Of a DNA stretch of 7,653 bases, positions 1 through 6,442 are shown one piece after another. The notes under the pieces were generated by a model that worked only from the letters and a program-made list of their open reading frames with translations, was not told the origin of the DNA and searched no databases. The stretch is taken from assembly GCA_900768635.1 (NCBI GenBank), contig CAAGDP010000052.1, positions 1 to 7,653 on the forward strand, read 5' to 3'. Positions within the stretch are counted from its first letter, which is position 1. Each line of letters begins with the position of its first letter. Position numbers and translations under genes: made by a program. Origin of the DNA: Enterobacterales bacterium (lineage in GTDB: Bacteria > Pseudomonadota > Gammaproteobacteria > Enterobacterales > Succinivibrionaceae).

Positions 1-188
1 GGCTATCATCAGATGGATGTGTGGAATTTTTCCAAAATATATTGAATGAGATTCAGGAACTACATAATAAGATTGCAAAGAAATGTCCTTATAGAGAAGG
101 AGCAAAACTCATTCAGGCATTAAATGAAATGGGATTGCCAATAGATGATATTCTGTTATGTGACGGAACATATTGGAAACTAAAATAA
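1..188 (+). CDS. 3' end of an unrecognised gene (partial, truncated by window edge)
   Basis: An open frame enters from the left edge (first full codon at 3) and stays open for 61 codons to a TAA at 186-188. The visible C-terminus starts LSSDGCVEFFQNILNEIQE and ends ILLCDGTYWKLK. It is mostly polar with alternating charge and looks helical (NEIQELHNKIAKK); there is no membrane segment. I do not recognise a family. Base composition is about 34% GC by hand count, clearly lower than pheT or the ape genes, and the CCGG tetramer that is frequent elsewhere is absent, so the gene may have been acquired horizontally. It converges on ihfA across a 94-nt gap. The uninterrupted frame and plausible amino-acid mix favour real coding, but with no start or homologue visible a chance frame cannot be excluded. 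Confidence 0.45.
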   Translation, partial: LSSDGCVEFFQNILNEIQELHNKIAKKCPYREGAKLIQALNEMGLPIDDILLCDGTYWKLK

Positions 189-197
189 GATTGAATC

Positions 198-241
198 AAA
201 AAGCTCCCCAGAAGACTTTACATAGACTGCTGACGGAGCTT
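198..241 (-). terminator. probable intrinsic terminator of pheS-pheT-ihfA
   Basis: Read on the minus strand, AAGCTCC (241-235) pairs with GGAGCTT (207-201). An inner CAG/CTG pairing (232-230 with 211-209) extends the stem across a small internal loop, leaving an 18-nt apical loop. The 3' arm runs directly into a run of five T (202-198), as expected of a Rho-independent terminator. It begins about 40 nt after the ihfA stop, and no further leftward gene is visible. The T-run is on the minus-strand side only, so it should not terminate the converging gene. The stem is modest, hence medium confidence. A second, weaker hairpin (TGCTTAA 262-268 with TTAAGCA 283-289) overlaps the ihfA stop codon. 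Confidence 0.55.
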
Positions 242-282
242 ACGTGAGAAATAAAACAGTTTGCTTAACGCATTAGCAATAA

Positions 283-564
283 TTAAGCAGATTCAGAATC
301 CTTAAAGTTATTACCCATTTTAAAGGTAACCACAGAACGTTCTGAAATTTCCACCTCTTCTCCTGTTTTAGGGTTTCTTCCAGGACGAGGTGATTTACGA
401 TGCACAGAAAATGAACCAAAACCTGAAATCTTCAAAGCATCACCTTTTTCTAAAATTTTTTTCATTTCTTCAAAAAAGTTCTCTACAAAAAGAGATGCCT
501 CAAATTGAGTAAGTTTGTGTTGGTTTATTAAATGAGCAATAATATCCGCTTTAGTAACTGACAT
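283..564 (-). CDS. ihfA: Integration host factor subunit alpha
   Basis: The 93-residue protein belongs to the HU/IHF family of small nucleoid DNA-bending proteins. IHF is a heterodimer of alpha and beta subunits that kinks DNA sharply at WATCAANNNNTTR sites and acts in transcription, replication and site-specific recombination. Visible features are an N-terminal helical dimerisation region (residues 1-45), the GFGSF turn (48-52) and the beta-arm RPGRNPKTGEEVEI (60-73). Pro65 sits at the arm tip that intercalates between base pairs. The arm sequence and the position behind pheT identify the alpha subunit rather than beta or HU. It is a little shorter than the 99-residue E. coli protein, losing the C-terminal tail. 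The start is preceded by AAGGGA on the coding strand, inside the last codons of pheT, and the gap to pheT is only 2 nt, so translation is probably coupled. It is the last gene of the operon. Confidence 0.95.
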   Translation of the reverse strand: MSVTKADIIAHLINQHKLTQFEASLFVENFFEEMKKILEKGDALKISGFGSFSVHRKSPRPGRNPKTGEEVEISERSVVTFKMGNNFKDSESA

Positions 565-566
565 GT

Positions 567-2960
567 TTAATCCCTTAAAACTGCCTGATATTTTTCTTCA
601 AGAGCTTTAACAACCTTAGAAACCACATCGGCAATTTCAGCATCTTCAAGAGTTCTGTCCTGGTGCTGCAGCAGTAAACTTATAGCCAGGCTCTTTTTAT
701 TATCCCCCAATCCTTCACCACGATACAAATCAAAAAGATTTACGTTGCGAATAAGATCGGAAGAAATGGTCTGAATGGTATTCAGAATATCTCCGGCAGG
801 AACACTTTCATCCACAACCATAGCAATATCACGTCTGTTGGCCGGGAAACGGGAAAGACCTTTATACTCCGGTATAGGTGTATGGGAAATAGCACTTTGT
901 TCTATTTCAAAAACAAAAGTCTTAAACTTTATGCCGTATTTCTTCTGAACTTCAGGATGAATAAGACCTATCCAACCCACCTGTCTGCCTTCCAGAACAA
1001 TGTAGGCACTCTGACCGGGATGAAGTGCAGGAACATCACAAGGGACAAATTTAAAATCAGCAACTCTTCCTGTAAGACTTAAAATTGCCTCAAGATCCCC
1101 TTTAATGTCGTAAAAGTCAACTTTACGTTGCCCTTCCCCCCATTGTTCGGTAATAGCGCTTCCGGAAACGGCAGCGGAGAGCATTTTAACCTGATTAATA
1201 CCAAACTGTGCAGTTTCATCAGGCACAAATTTGAGTCCACTCTCAAAAATTCTTACAGTATCCTGCTGACGGGCATTATTAAAAGCAATAACCTGAAGAA
1301 GTCCCGGCAGCAGAGAGAGTCGCATGGCATTCATATCTGCAGTAATCGGCTTAGGGATAATTACCGGAGCTGTATCCGGGAAGAGAGATGCCATCTTCTT
1401 ATCATCCACAAAGCTGTAGGTTACCACTTCATTATAGTTACGGTTGATTAAAACATCCTTAACCCGATCCAGAGACAGATCCGTCAGGGAAGACCTTACC
1501 ATGGTCAATCCTGCTTCAGGAGGAAGATTCGGAATATTGTTATAACCGTAAATACGGGCAACTTCCTCAATAAGATCCTCGGCGATTTCAATATCAATAC
1601 GCCATGACGGACTGTAGGAAACAAAATCACTGTCACTGCCCTTTTCAGTTCTGATACCCAGTCGGTTTAAAATATCAGATACCTGCTGGGAAGTGACAAT
1701 ACCGTCACCGATTACCCGGTTAACAAGTTTCATATCAAGAGGAATAGCCTTCGGCTGCGGTAAGGCATTCAGATCCTCCGCCTTAAATATTTCACTGACC
1801 TGTCCGCCACAGATTTCAAGAAGAAGCTGAGTTGCTCTTTCACAGGCAAGTTCCTGAATATTAAAATCTATACCGCGTTCATTGCGATGAGATGCATCTG
1901 TAGCCAGTCCGTATTCCCGGGCTTCACCCTTGATGGCATCCGGTGAAAAATAAGCACATTCCAGAAGAACATTTTTGGTATTGTCATCAACACCGGTATT
2001 TTTTCCACCGAAAATGCCGGCCATAGCCTGAGGACCGGTCTCATCACAAATAACCAGAGTGGAAGATCTTAAAGTTACCTCCTCACCACTTAAAAGCACC
2101 AGTTTTTCATCTGGACGGGCAAAGCGTACTTCTATTCCGCCCTTAAATTTATCAAGATCAAAAGAGTGGAGCGGCTGACCTAATTCAAGCATTACATAAT
2201 TGGTAACATCCACAATGGCACTGACACTGTGCACACCGCAACGACGAAGCTTCTCCTTCATCCATAAAGGGGTTCTGGCATCAGGATTAAGTCCCCGGAA
2301 AATACGGGCAAAATAACGAGGACATGCTTTGGAGTCCTGAACATTAATTGCAATGCTGTCAGAAAGCTCCGCCTTCACCGGATTAATCTCCGGCATATGA
2401 CAAGGCTTGTTCACCAGAACAGAAATTTCTCTGGCCAGACCTGCAATACTCAGACAATCAGCCCGGTTGGCAGTAAGATCCACTTCAATGGCATCATCAT
2501 CCCAGCCAAAGTAGGTACGCACATCCTGACCAAGAGGTGCATCTTCCGGTAATTCAATAATACCGCTGGAATCTGCATCCACACCCAGCTCCTTATAGGA
2601 GCAAAGCATACCGTTGGAAGGAGCTCCTCTCAGGCTGGCAGGTTTAATAACAAAATCACCGGGGAGTTTTGCACCCACCAAAGCAACACAGACTTTTAAT
2701 CCGGTCCGGCAGTTAGGAGCACCGCAGACAATATCCAACAGTTCACCTGTTCCCACATCAACCTTGGTGACATGGAGATGATCAGAATCAGGATGATCCG
2801 CACATTCTCTCACACAGCCTACAACCACATGGTCAAAGTCTCCGGCTACCTTTTCAACAGTATCAACTTCCAGACCAGCCATGGTAATAACATCAGAAAG
2901 CTCTGAGGACGTCAGACCGGTATCTACCCATTCTTCAATCCATGCTTTAGAAAATCTCAT
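567..2960 (-). CDS. pheT: Phenylalanyl-tRNA synthetase beta subunit
   Basis: This is the 797-residue beta chain of the cytoplasmic alpha2-beta2 phenylalanyl-tRNA synthetase, which binds tRNA-Phe and edits mischarged Tyr-tRNA-Phe while PheS activates phenylalanine. Length matches the gammaproteobacterial protein (about 795). Domain order, from sequence landmarks, is: N-terminal region; EMAP/OB-type tRNA-binding domain (about 40-150, with GAPNCRTGLKVCVALVGAKL and GMLCSYKELG); B3/B4 editing domain (about 212-385, with DVTNYVMLELGQPLHSFD at 251-268 and HRNERGIDF near 358-366); B5 domain (about 405-475, ending EDLIEEVARIYGYNNIP); catalytic-like core; and C-terminal ferredoxin-like anticodon-binding domain (about 704-797, opening RFPANRRDIAMVVD). 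GGGGA lies 10 nt before the ATG, within the 16-nt gap after pheS. The full length is intact with no frameshift. Confidence 0.98.
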   Translation of the reverse strand: MRFSKAWIEEWVDTGLTSSELSDVITMAGLEVDTVEKVAGDFDHVVVGCVRECADHPDSDHLHVTKVDVGTGELLDIVCGAPNCRTGLKVCVALVGAKLPGDFVIKPASLRGAPSNGMLCSYKELGVDADSSGIIELPEDAPLGQDVRTYFGWDDDAIEVDLTANRADCLSIAGLAREISVLVNKPCHMPEINPVKAELSDSIAINVQDSKACPRYFARIFRGLNPDARTPLWMKEKLRRCGVHSVSAIVDVTNYVMLELGQPLHSFDLDKFKGGIEVRFARPDEKLVLLSGEEVTLRSSTLVICDETGPQAMAGIFGGKNTGVDDNTKNVLLECAYFSPDAIKGEAREYGLATDASHRNERGIDFNIQELACERATQLLLEICGGQVSEIFKAEDLNALPQPKAIPLDMKLVNRVIGDGIVTSQQVSDILNRLGIRTEKGSDSDFVSYSPSWRIDIEIAEDLIEEVARIYGYNNIPNLPPEAGLTMVRSSLTDLSLDRVKDVLINRNYNEVVTYSFVDDKKMASLFPDTAPVIIPKPITADMNAMRLSLLPGLLQVIAFNNARQQDTVRIFESGLKFVPDETAQFGINQVKMLSAAVSGSAITEQWGEGQRKVDFYDIKGDLEAILSLTGRVADFKFVPCDVPALHPGQSAYIVLEGRQVGWIGLIHPEVQKKYGIKFKTFVFEIEQSAISHTPIPEYKGLSRFPANRRDIAMVVDESVPAGDILNTIQTISSDLIRNVNLFDLYRGEGLGDNKKSLAISLLLQHQDRTLEDAEIADVVSKVVKALEEKYQAVLRD

Positions 2961-2976
2961 TTTAAATCGGTCCCCA

Positions 2977-3960
2977 TTACTTAAACTGCTTCAGAAAACG
3001 AATATCGTTCTCAAAAAATGCTCTCAGATCATTTACACCATAACGGAGCATGGCAAAACGTTCCACTCCCAGACCAAAGGCAAAACCGCAATATTCCTCC
3101 GGATCAACACCTGCAGATCTGAGTACCTGAGGATGAACCATTCCACATCCCAGAACTTCGAGCCATTTGCCATTCTTACCCTTAACGTCTACTTCAGCGG
3201 AAGGTTCAGTAAACGGGAAGAAAGAAGGACGGAAACGAACTTCCAGATCCTCTTCAAAAAAGTTGAGAAGGAAATCGTTAAGAATACCCTTCAAATCGGT
3301 AAAATGAATATCCCGGTCGATAAGCAACCCCTCCACCTGATGGAACATTGGAGAATGAGTCATATCATAATCCGGACGGTAAACTCTGCCCGGTGAAATC
3401 ATACGGATCGGTGGCTTGCGATTTTCCATTACCCGAATCTGCACACCTGAAGTCTGAGTGCGCAACACTAAATCCGGGTTGAAGTAAAAAGTATCATGTT
3501 CGCTGCGGGCAGGATGATTACCCGGAATATTAAGTGCATCAAAATTATGAAAGGTATCCTCAATTTCCGGGCCTTCCACTACTTCAAATCCCATACTGCC
3601 AAAAAGTTCCCGGATACGGGCAATGGTGCGGGTTACAGGATGCAGATTACCGCACTGACTTCTGCGACCCGGCAGAGAGATATCAATTTTTTCGCTCATT
3701 AAACGACGGCGAAGTTCTTCTTTAGCCAGAGCATCCTTCTTTTCATTAATGGCTGTCATCACCTTCTGTTTTGCTGCATTAATGAGAGCTCCCGCCTTAG
3801 GGCGTTCCTCAGATGAAAGTTTTCCCAGTTCTTTCATCTGCTCGGTAAAGAAGCCTTTTTTGCTAAAATATGCCAAACGAATTTCTTCTATCCCGCTTTC
3901 ATCAGTGCAGGATGCTACGTTTTGGAGGGCTTTCTCCACCACCTGATCTAACTGTTCCAT
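2977..3960 (-). CDS. pheS: Phenylalanyl-tRNA synthetase alpha subunit
   Basis: This 327-residue class II aminoacyl-tRNA synthetase chain is the same length as E. coli PheS. It activates phenylalanine with ATP and transfers it to tRNA-Phe in complex with PheT. An N-terminal coiled-coil tRNA-binding arm (about 1-90) precedes the catalytic domain. Visible motifs are HNFDALNIPGNHPARSEHDT (138-157), RTQTSGVQIR (167-176), motif 2 around RVYRPDYDMTHSPMFHQVEG (192-211), FFPFTEPSAEVDV (247-259), GCGMVHPQVLR (271-281) and motif 3 GLGVERFAMLRYG (296-308). Ala294, the residue that sets the size of the amino-acid pocket in E. coli, is conserved. The ATG is preceded by AAGGA at 5-nt spacing. The gene begins the leftward operon; upstream there is a 678-bp divergent region instead of the usual rpmI-rplT genes. 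Confidence 0.98.
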   Translation of the reverse strand: MEQLDQVVEKALQNVASCTDESGIEEIRLAYFSKKGFFTEQMKELGKLSSEERPKAGALINAAKQKVMTAINEKKDALAKEELRRRLMSEKIDISLPGRRSQCGNLHPVTRTIARIRELFGSMGFEVVEGPEIEDTFHNFDALNIPGNHPARSEHDTFYFNPDLVLRTQTSGVQIRVMENRKPPIRMISPGRVYRPDYDMTHSPMFHQVEGLLIDRDIHFTDLKGILNDFLLNFFEEDLEVRFRPSFFPFTEPSAEVDVKGKNGKWLEVLGCGMVHPQVLRSAGVDPEEYCGFAFGLGVERFAMLRYGVNDLRAFFENDIRFLKQFK

Positions 3961-4102
3961 TATTATCCTTAAATATTCAGTCGAAAAATCAACTTAAGCT
4001 TACGGTTCGATTTATTCCGGAAAATATCAATCCATAACTGAAGCGATCCCAGAGTATACCGGCTAAAAATAAATATAATGCCGGGCCAAGGAGCATTTGA
4101 TA

Positions 4103-4131
4103 ATTTTAACCTCTTTGAAATTTCCATGCAA
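4103..4131 (-). promoter_or_regulatory. putative pheS-pheT-ihfA promoter
   Basis: On the minus strand TTGCAT (4131-4126) and TAAAAT (4108-4103) are separated by 17 nt, resembling sigma-70 -35 and -10 elements (3/6 and 5/6 matches). Transcription would begin near 4096 and give a leader of about 135 nt before pheS. A 6-bp hairpin with a TTTT loop (3994-3979) lies just ahead of the pheS ribosome binding site. Such matches are common in AT-rich DNA, so this is only a candidate. A TATACT box nearer pheS (minus strand, near 4055) lacks a good -35 element. Confidence 0.3.
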
Positions 4132-4289
4132 TTTTATTGATATCCGCAGATTACAGGCTGAAGAAGGAAAATAAGAGTATTACCCGGAATACACACCTTA
4201 TGATCGTAAAGTAGCCGGTTACCAATTTTTAATCATGTATCCGCCGGTATTTAAAACTGCAGTTCGGGAATGAATATCCCCGGGTGATG

Positions 4290-4303
4290 GAACCTGCAGG
4301 TTC
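4290..4303. promoter_or_regulatory. 14-bp perfect palindrome, possible operator
   Basis: GAACCTGCAGGTTC is a perfect 14-bp inverted repeat without spacer, the form expected for binding by a dimeric regulator. Its right half, GCAGGTTCA (4296-4304), recurs as an exact 9-bp direct repeat at 4391-4399. A smaller palindrome with the same CTGCAG core, AACTGCAGTT, lies at 4255-4264. The site is about 350 bp before the ape genes and 330 bp from pheS. No regulator is encoded in the window, so function is unproven. Confidence 0.3.
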
Positions 4304-4514
4304 ATAATGATTCCCGGACCTGCGGAATGTTCTGTACCTGTCACGAATAAAATTCCGTTATATGATAAAATTACCATACAGGAAACAGCAGCAGGTTCAG
4401 AAAGCTGAAATCCGGCATAAATATGAAGTTCAGCAACTTATTAATCAGTCCGATCAGAAGGATTAGATAAGCCGAAAATACAAAAACAGCAAATCTTCAA
4501 AAAAGAGCTTATGA

Positions 4515-4527
4515 AATCAATCTTTTG
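4515..4527 (+). promoter_or_regulatory. IHF consensus site upstream of the ape genes
   Basis: AATCAATCTTTTG fits the IHF consensus WATCAANNNNTTR at every defined position. A run of six or more A (4499-4504) lies about 10 bp to its 5' side, as at many strong IHF sites. It is about 34 bp upstream of the best candidate -35 element for the ape operon, a geometry suited to DNA bending at a promoter. The match is seen directly; binding and regulation are inferred. A chance match in 678 bp on two strands is possible but not expected (rough estimate 0.06). Confidence 0.4.
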
Positions 4528-4560
4528 GGTACCGGGTTTAAGGATCGTGAATTTTATCTG

Positions 4561-4588
4561 CTGAAAATACCTCTTTGTATCTGATAAT
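4561..4588 (+). promoter_or_regulatory. putative ape operon promoter
   Basis: CTGAAA (4561-4566, 4/6 to TTGACA) and GATAAT (4583-4588, 5/6 to TATAAT) are separated by 16 nt, and the -10 region is continued by an AT-rich ATA. This would give a 5' leader of about 45 nt before the methyltransferase gene. It is the best sigma-70-like pair close to the gene, supported by a consensus IHF site just upstream, but it is not diagnostic. Confidence 0.33.
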
Positions 4589-4638
4589 ATACAGTCTGAC
4601 AGGAAATTACCTTTTGAAATAACCAAACTAAACAATCT

Positions 4639-5712
4639 ATGACCAATTTCTACAGTAAACTAAACATTTCAGCACTGGATGCCATATCAGCAGCCCAGGA
4701 ACTTGTCCACGGACCTGTAATATTTCAGGCGGTTTATTCCCTTTTATCCCACGGGATTCTTGAGGAGATTGATAAGCACCCTGAAGGAGTAAGCGTGGCT
4801 GAACTGGTAAAATCCTCTGATTTAAATGAATATGCCCTGGGACTTCTTCTAGATGTAGGTTGCTCTGCCAAAGTTATTCTTGTCTCTGACGAAGGTTTGT
4901 ACACCCTGTCCAAAGTAGGTTATTTCATTCTTAACGACACCATGACAAGAACAAATTTTGAGTTCTATAAACAGGTCTGCTATCAGTCCATGGATCATTT
5001 GGATGAAGCTCTGGTCACCGGAAAACCAGCCGGTCTTGCCGTATTTAATCCTGAATGGAAAACAATTTATCCCTATCTGTCCTCTCTGCCGCCCAAAGCC
5101 CGTGATGCCTGGTTTGCCTGGGATCATCTTTATTCCCAGACTGCCTTCAAGGAGGCGGTATTAAAAATTCAGGAACGGTACAATCCCCAACTGATTTATG
5201 ATGTGGGAGGCAACAGCGGCAATTTTGCAGTTCTCTGTGCCGGTTTACTGCCTCAGGTAAGGATCCGGATCCTGGATCTCAAGGAGCAGATTGCTCTGGC
5301 TCAGGAAAATATTAAAGCAAGCCATCTGGAGGATCGCATTGATTTTCAACCGGTGGACATGCTTCAGGACCCGGATTTGCCTGCAGATGCCGATATCTGG
5401 TGGATGAGTCAGTTTCTGGACTGTTTTGCCCCGGAAGATATTATAAAAATGCTTTCTTCCATTTCCCGGATCATAAAAAAGGATGCATGTCTGTGCATTC
5501 TGGAGCCTCTGGCAGACCGTCAAAAATTTCCGGCAGCAAGTCTGGCCATTAACGCAGGTTCCCTCTACTTCACAGCAATTGCCAACGGTTATTCTCGGTT
5601 CTTTTCCACTCCCGTACTCACAGGAATTCTGGAAAAATCAGGGTTTGTAATAGAAGAAGTTATTGATAATCTGGGATTATCCAACTCACTTTTTATCTGC
5701 AGGAAAGCTTAA
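4639..5712 (+). CDS. apeB: SAM-dependent methyltransferase of aryl polyene cluster (ApeB-like)
   Basis: The 357-residue soluble protein has the layout of the O-methyltransferase-type family (Methyltransf_2): an N-terminal helical/winged-helix dimerisation region (about 1-95) and a Rossmann SAM-binding domain (about 180-355). Motif I is DVGGNSG (188-194), the acidic ribose-binding residue is D223 in ILDL, VDM (239-241) follows, and WMSQFLDCF (255-263) occupies the place where plant-type O-methyltransferases have the HDW catalytic histidine. That substituted motif matches my recollection of APE-cluster methyltransferases. In APE pathways this enzyme is thought to methylate the aryl head group. 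The gene heads a tight operon ending 1 nt before the ketosynthase-like gene. The ATG opens MTNFYSKLNISALDAI, a normal start for the family, but no purine-rich ribosome binding site lies in the preceding 18 nt. The letter follows the APE naming from memory; function is assigned by motif and context. Confidence 0.85.
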   Translation: MTNFYSKLNISALDAISAAQELVHGPVIFQAVYSLLSHGILEEIDKHPEGVSVAELVKSSDLNEYALGLLLDVGCSAKVILVSDEGLYTLSKVGYFILNDTMTRTNFEFYKQVCYQSMDHLDEALVTGKPAGLAVFNPEWKTIYPYLSSLPPKARDAWFAWDHLYSQTAFKEAVLKIQERYNPQLIYDVGGNSGNFAVLCAGLLPQVRIRILDLKEQIALAQENIKASHLEDRIDFQPVDMLQDPDLPADADIWWMSQFLDCFAPEDIIKMLSSISRIIKKDACLCILEPLADRQKFPAASLAINAGSLYFTAIANGYSRFFSTPVLTGILEKSGFVIEEVIDNLGLSNSLFICRKA

Positions 5713-5713
5713 G

Positions 5714-6442
5714 ATGGAATTTTCAGTCGATATACTGGACATTGAAGGTCGCGCATTCGGTCTTTCGGAATTAAAGGATTTTGCAGCAGTGAGCACCGGT
5801 GATCTTATACCGGATCCGGATGCTCAGAACATAAAGGCATCACAGGTTCCCATGATGACAGCCAGACGATTAAGTCAGGGAAGCAGACATGCTGTTGATA
5901 TCGGACTTATCCTCTCCCGGAGGAATGATATAGACGGAGTTGTTTATTCCAGCATGTCTGGAGAAATTGTCCATAATCTTAATGTACTTATATCCTCTGC
6001 TAAGGGAGAAGCCTGCTCTCCTACTGATTTTTCCATGTCTGTACATAACAGTGCGGTAGGTAACTTTACCATTCTGTCTAAAAGCAAAATACCCTCCTCT
6101 TCCGTAAGTTCCGGAAGAGATTCCTTCTTTATGGCATTGCTGGAAGCTTATTCAATGCTGGAAAGTAATGAAATGAAGAAGATAATGGTGGTGGATTTTG
6201 ATGTTAATATTCCGGACTTTTTCAAAAATTTTCTTCCTGCAGATTTCCCCTGCTATCCTTATGCGGCGGGTGTTGTGGTAGAAAAAGGCACCGGGGTGCA
6301 TTTTAAGGGGGAACATATCACCTCATCAGATAAAAAATCCGGATGTCCTGCATCAATCTCCTTTTTAACTCATTATGCTGCCGGATCGTCTTTCAGGCAT
6401 GAAGGGGAATTATTTTCCTGGCAGGTAGATATCAAAGCATGA
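5714..6442 (+). CDS. apeC: Ketosynthase-like chain-length factor of aryl polyene cluster (ApeC-like)
   Basis: The 242-residue protein resembles the short beta-ketoacyl synthase N-terminal family (Ketoacyl-synt_2) found in APE and related pigment clusters. Recognisable segments are MMTARRLSQGSRHAVDIGL (47-65), VVYSSMSGEI (76-85), DFSMSVHNSAVGNFTI (105-120) and SSVSSGRDSFFMALLEA (129-145). It is about 60% of a full ketosynthase and has no TACSS-type nucleophile segment, so it should not condense by itself. In studied APE systems ApeC pairs with the catalytic ketosynthase ApeO as a chain-length-factor-like partner; that partner gene is outside this window. I chose the ATG at 5714 because AGGA (5701-5704) lies 9 nt ahead and the upstream gene stops 1 nt before. 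An in-frame TTG at 5663 would extend it by 17 residues into the upstream gene and is less likely. It overlaps the next gene by 4 nt (ATGA). Confidence 0.82.
   Translation: MEFSVDILDIEGRAFGLSELKDFAAVSTGDLIPDPDAQNIKASQVPMMTARRLSQGSRHAVDIGLILSRRNDIDGVVYSSMSGEIVHNLNVLISSAKGEACSPTDFSMSVHNSAVGNFTILSKSKIPSSSVSSGRDSFFMALLEAYSMLESNEMKKIMVVDFDVNIPDFFKNFLPADFPCYPYAAGVVVEKGTGVHFKGEHITSSDKKSGCPASISFLTHYAAGSSFRHEGELFSWQVDIKA

Larger units (their letters stand above)
3961..4638. other. 678-bp divergent intergenic region
   Basis: This stretch separates pheS (leftward) from the ape genes (rightward). All frames are broken by stops, and the short frames present (20-52 codons) lack good ribosome binding sites, so I see no convincing gene. 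I found no tRNA, and no Phe-rich leader peptide with a terminator like E. coli pheM upstream of pheS. It holds candidate promoters on both strands, one perfect IHF-consensus match, a 14-bp palindrome and a 9-bp direct repeat, listed separately. CCGG occurs 10 times (for example 4017, 4081, 4184, 4280, 4412, 4532), where roughly one would be expected at this GC content. The region may contain untranslated leaders or a small RNA, but nothing diagnostic is visible. Confidence 0.6.

Noticed and set aside
2881..3396. 171-codon plus-strand frame antisense to pheT and pheS
   Set aside because: It lies opposite two well-conserved genes and has no recognisable protein features; it is a shadow of their codon structure.
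3466..3480. RTQTS in PheS as an unusual replacement of RTHTS in the phenylalanine pocket
   Set aside because: As far as I recall, Gln at this position is normal in E. coli-type PheS, so it is not an anomaly.
4000..4020. GGTTCGATTT as the T-arm of a tRNA
   Set aside because: The T-stem does not close and no D-arm, anticodon arm or acceptor stem can be built around it.
3989..4096. 35-codon hydrophobic minus-strand frame (starts MLLGPALYLFLAGILW) as a pheM-like leader
   Set aside because: Three Phe codons are scattered rather than in a run, no terminator follows, the AGAGG is too far from the ATG, and it overlaps the other small frame. Probably chance.
3969..4127. 52-codon reading frame on the minus strand ending just before pheS
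   Set aside because: It lacks a ribosome binding site, overlaps the best pheS promoter candidate and its product resembles no known protein or a Phe-rich leader.
4441..4635. 64-codon minus-strand frame in the intergenic region
   Set aside because: It needs a TTG start with no ribosome binding site; composition rich in Ser, Cys, Phe and Ile is typical of translated non-coding AT-rich DNA, and it runs through the ape promoter and IHF site.
5663..5713. TTG start extending apeC by 17 residues
   Set aside because: The extension overlaps the 3' end of apeB, while the ATG at 5714 has a good ribosome binding site and family-like N-terminus.
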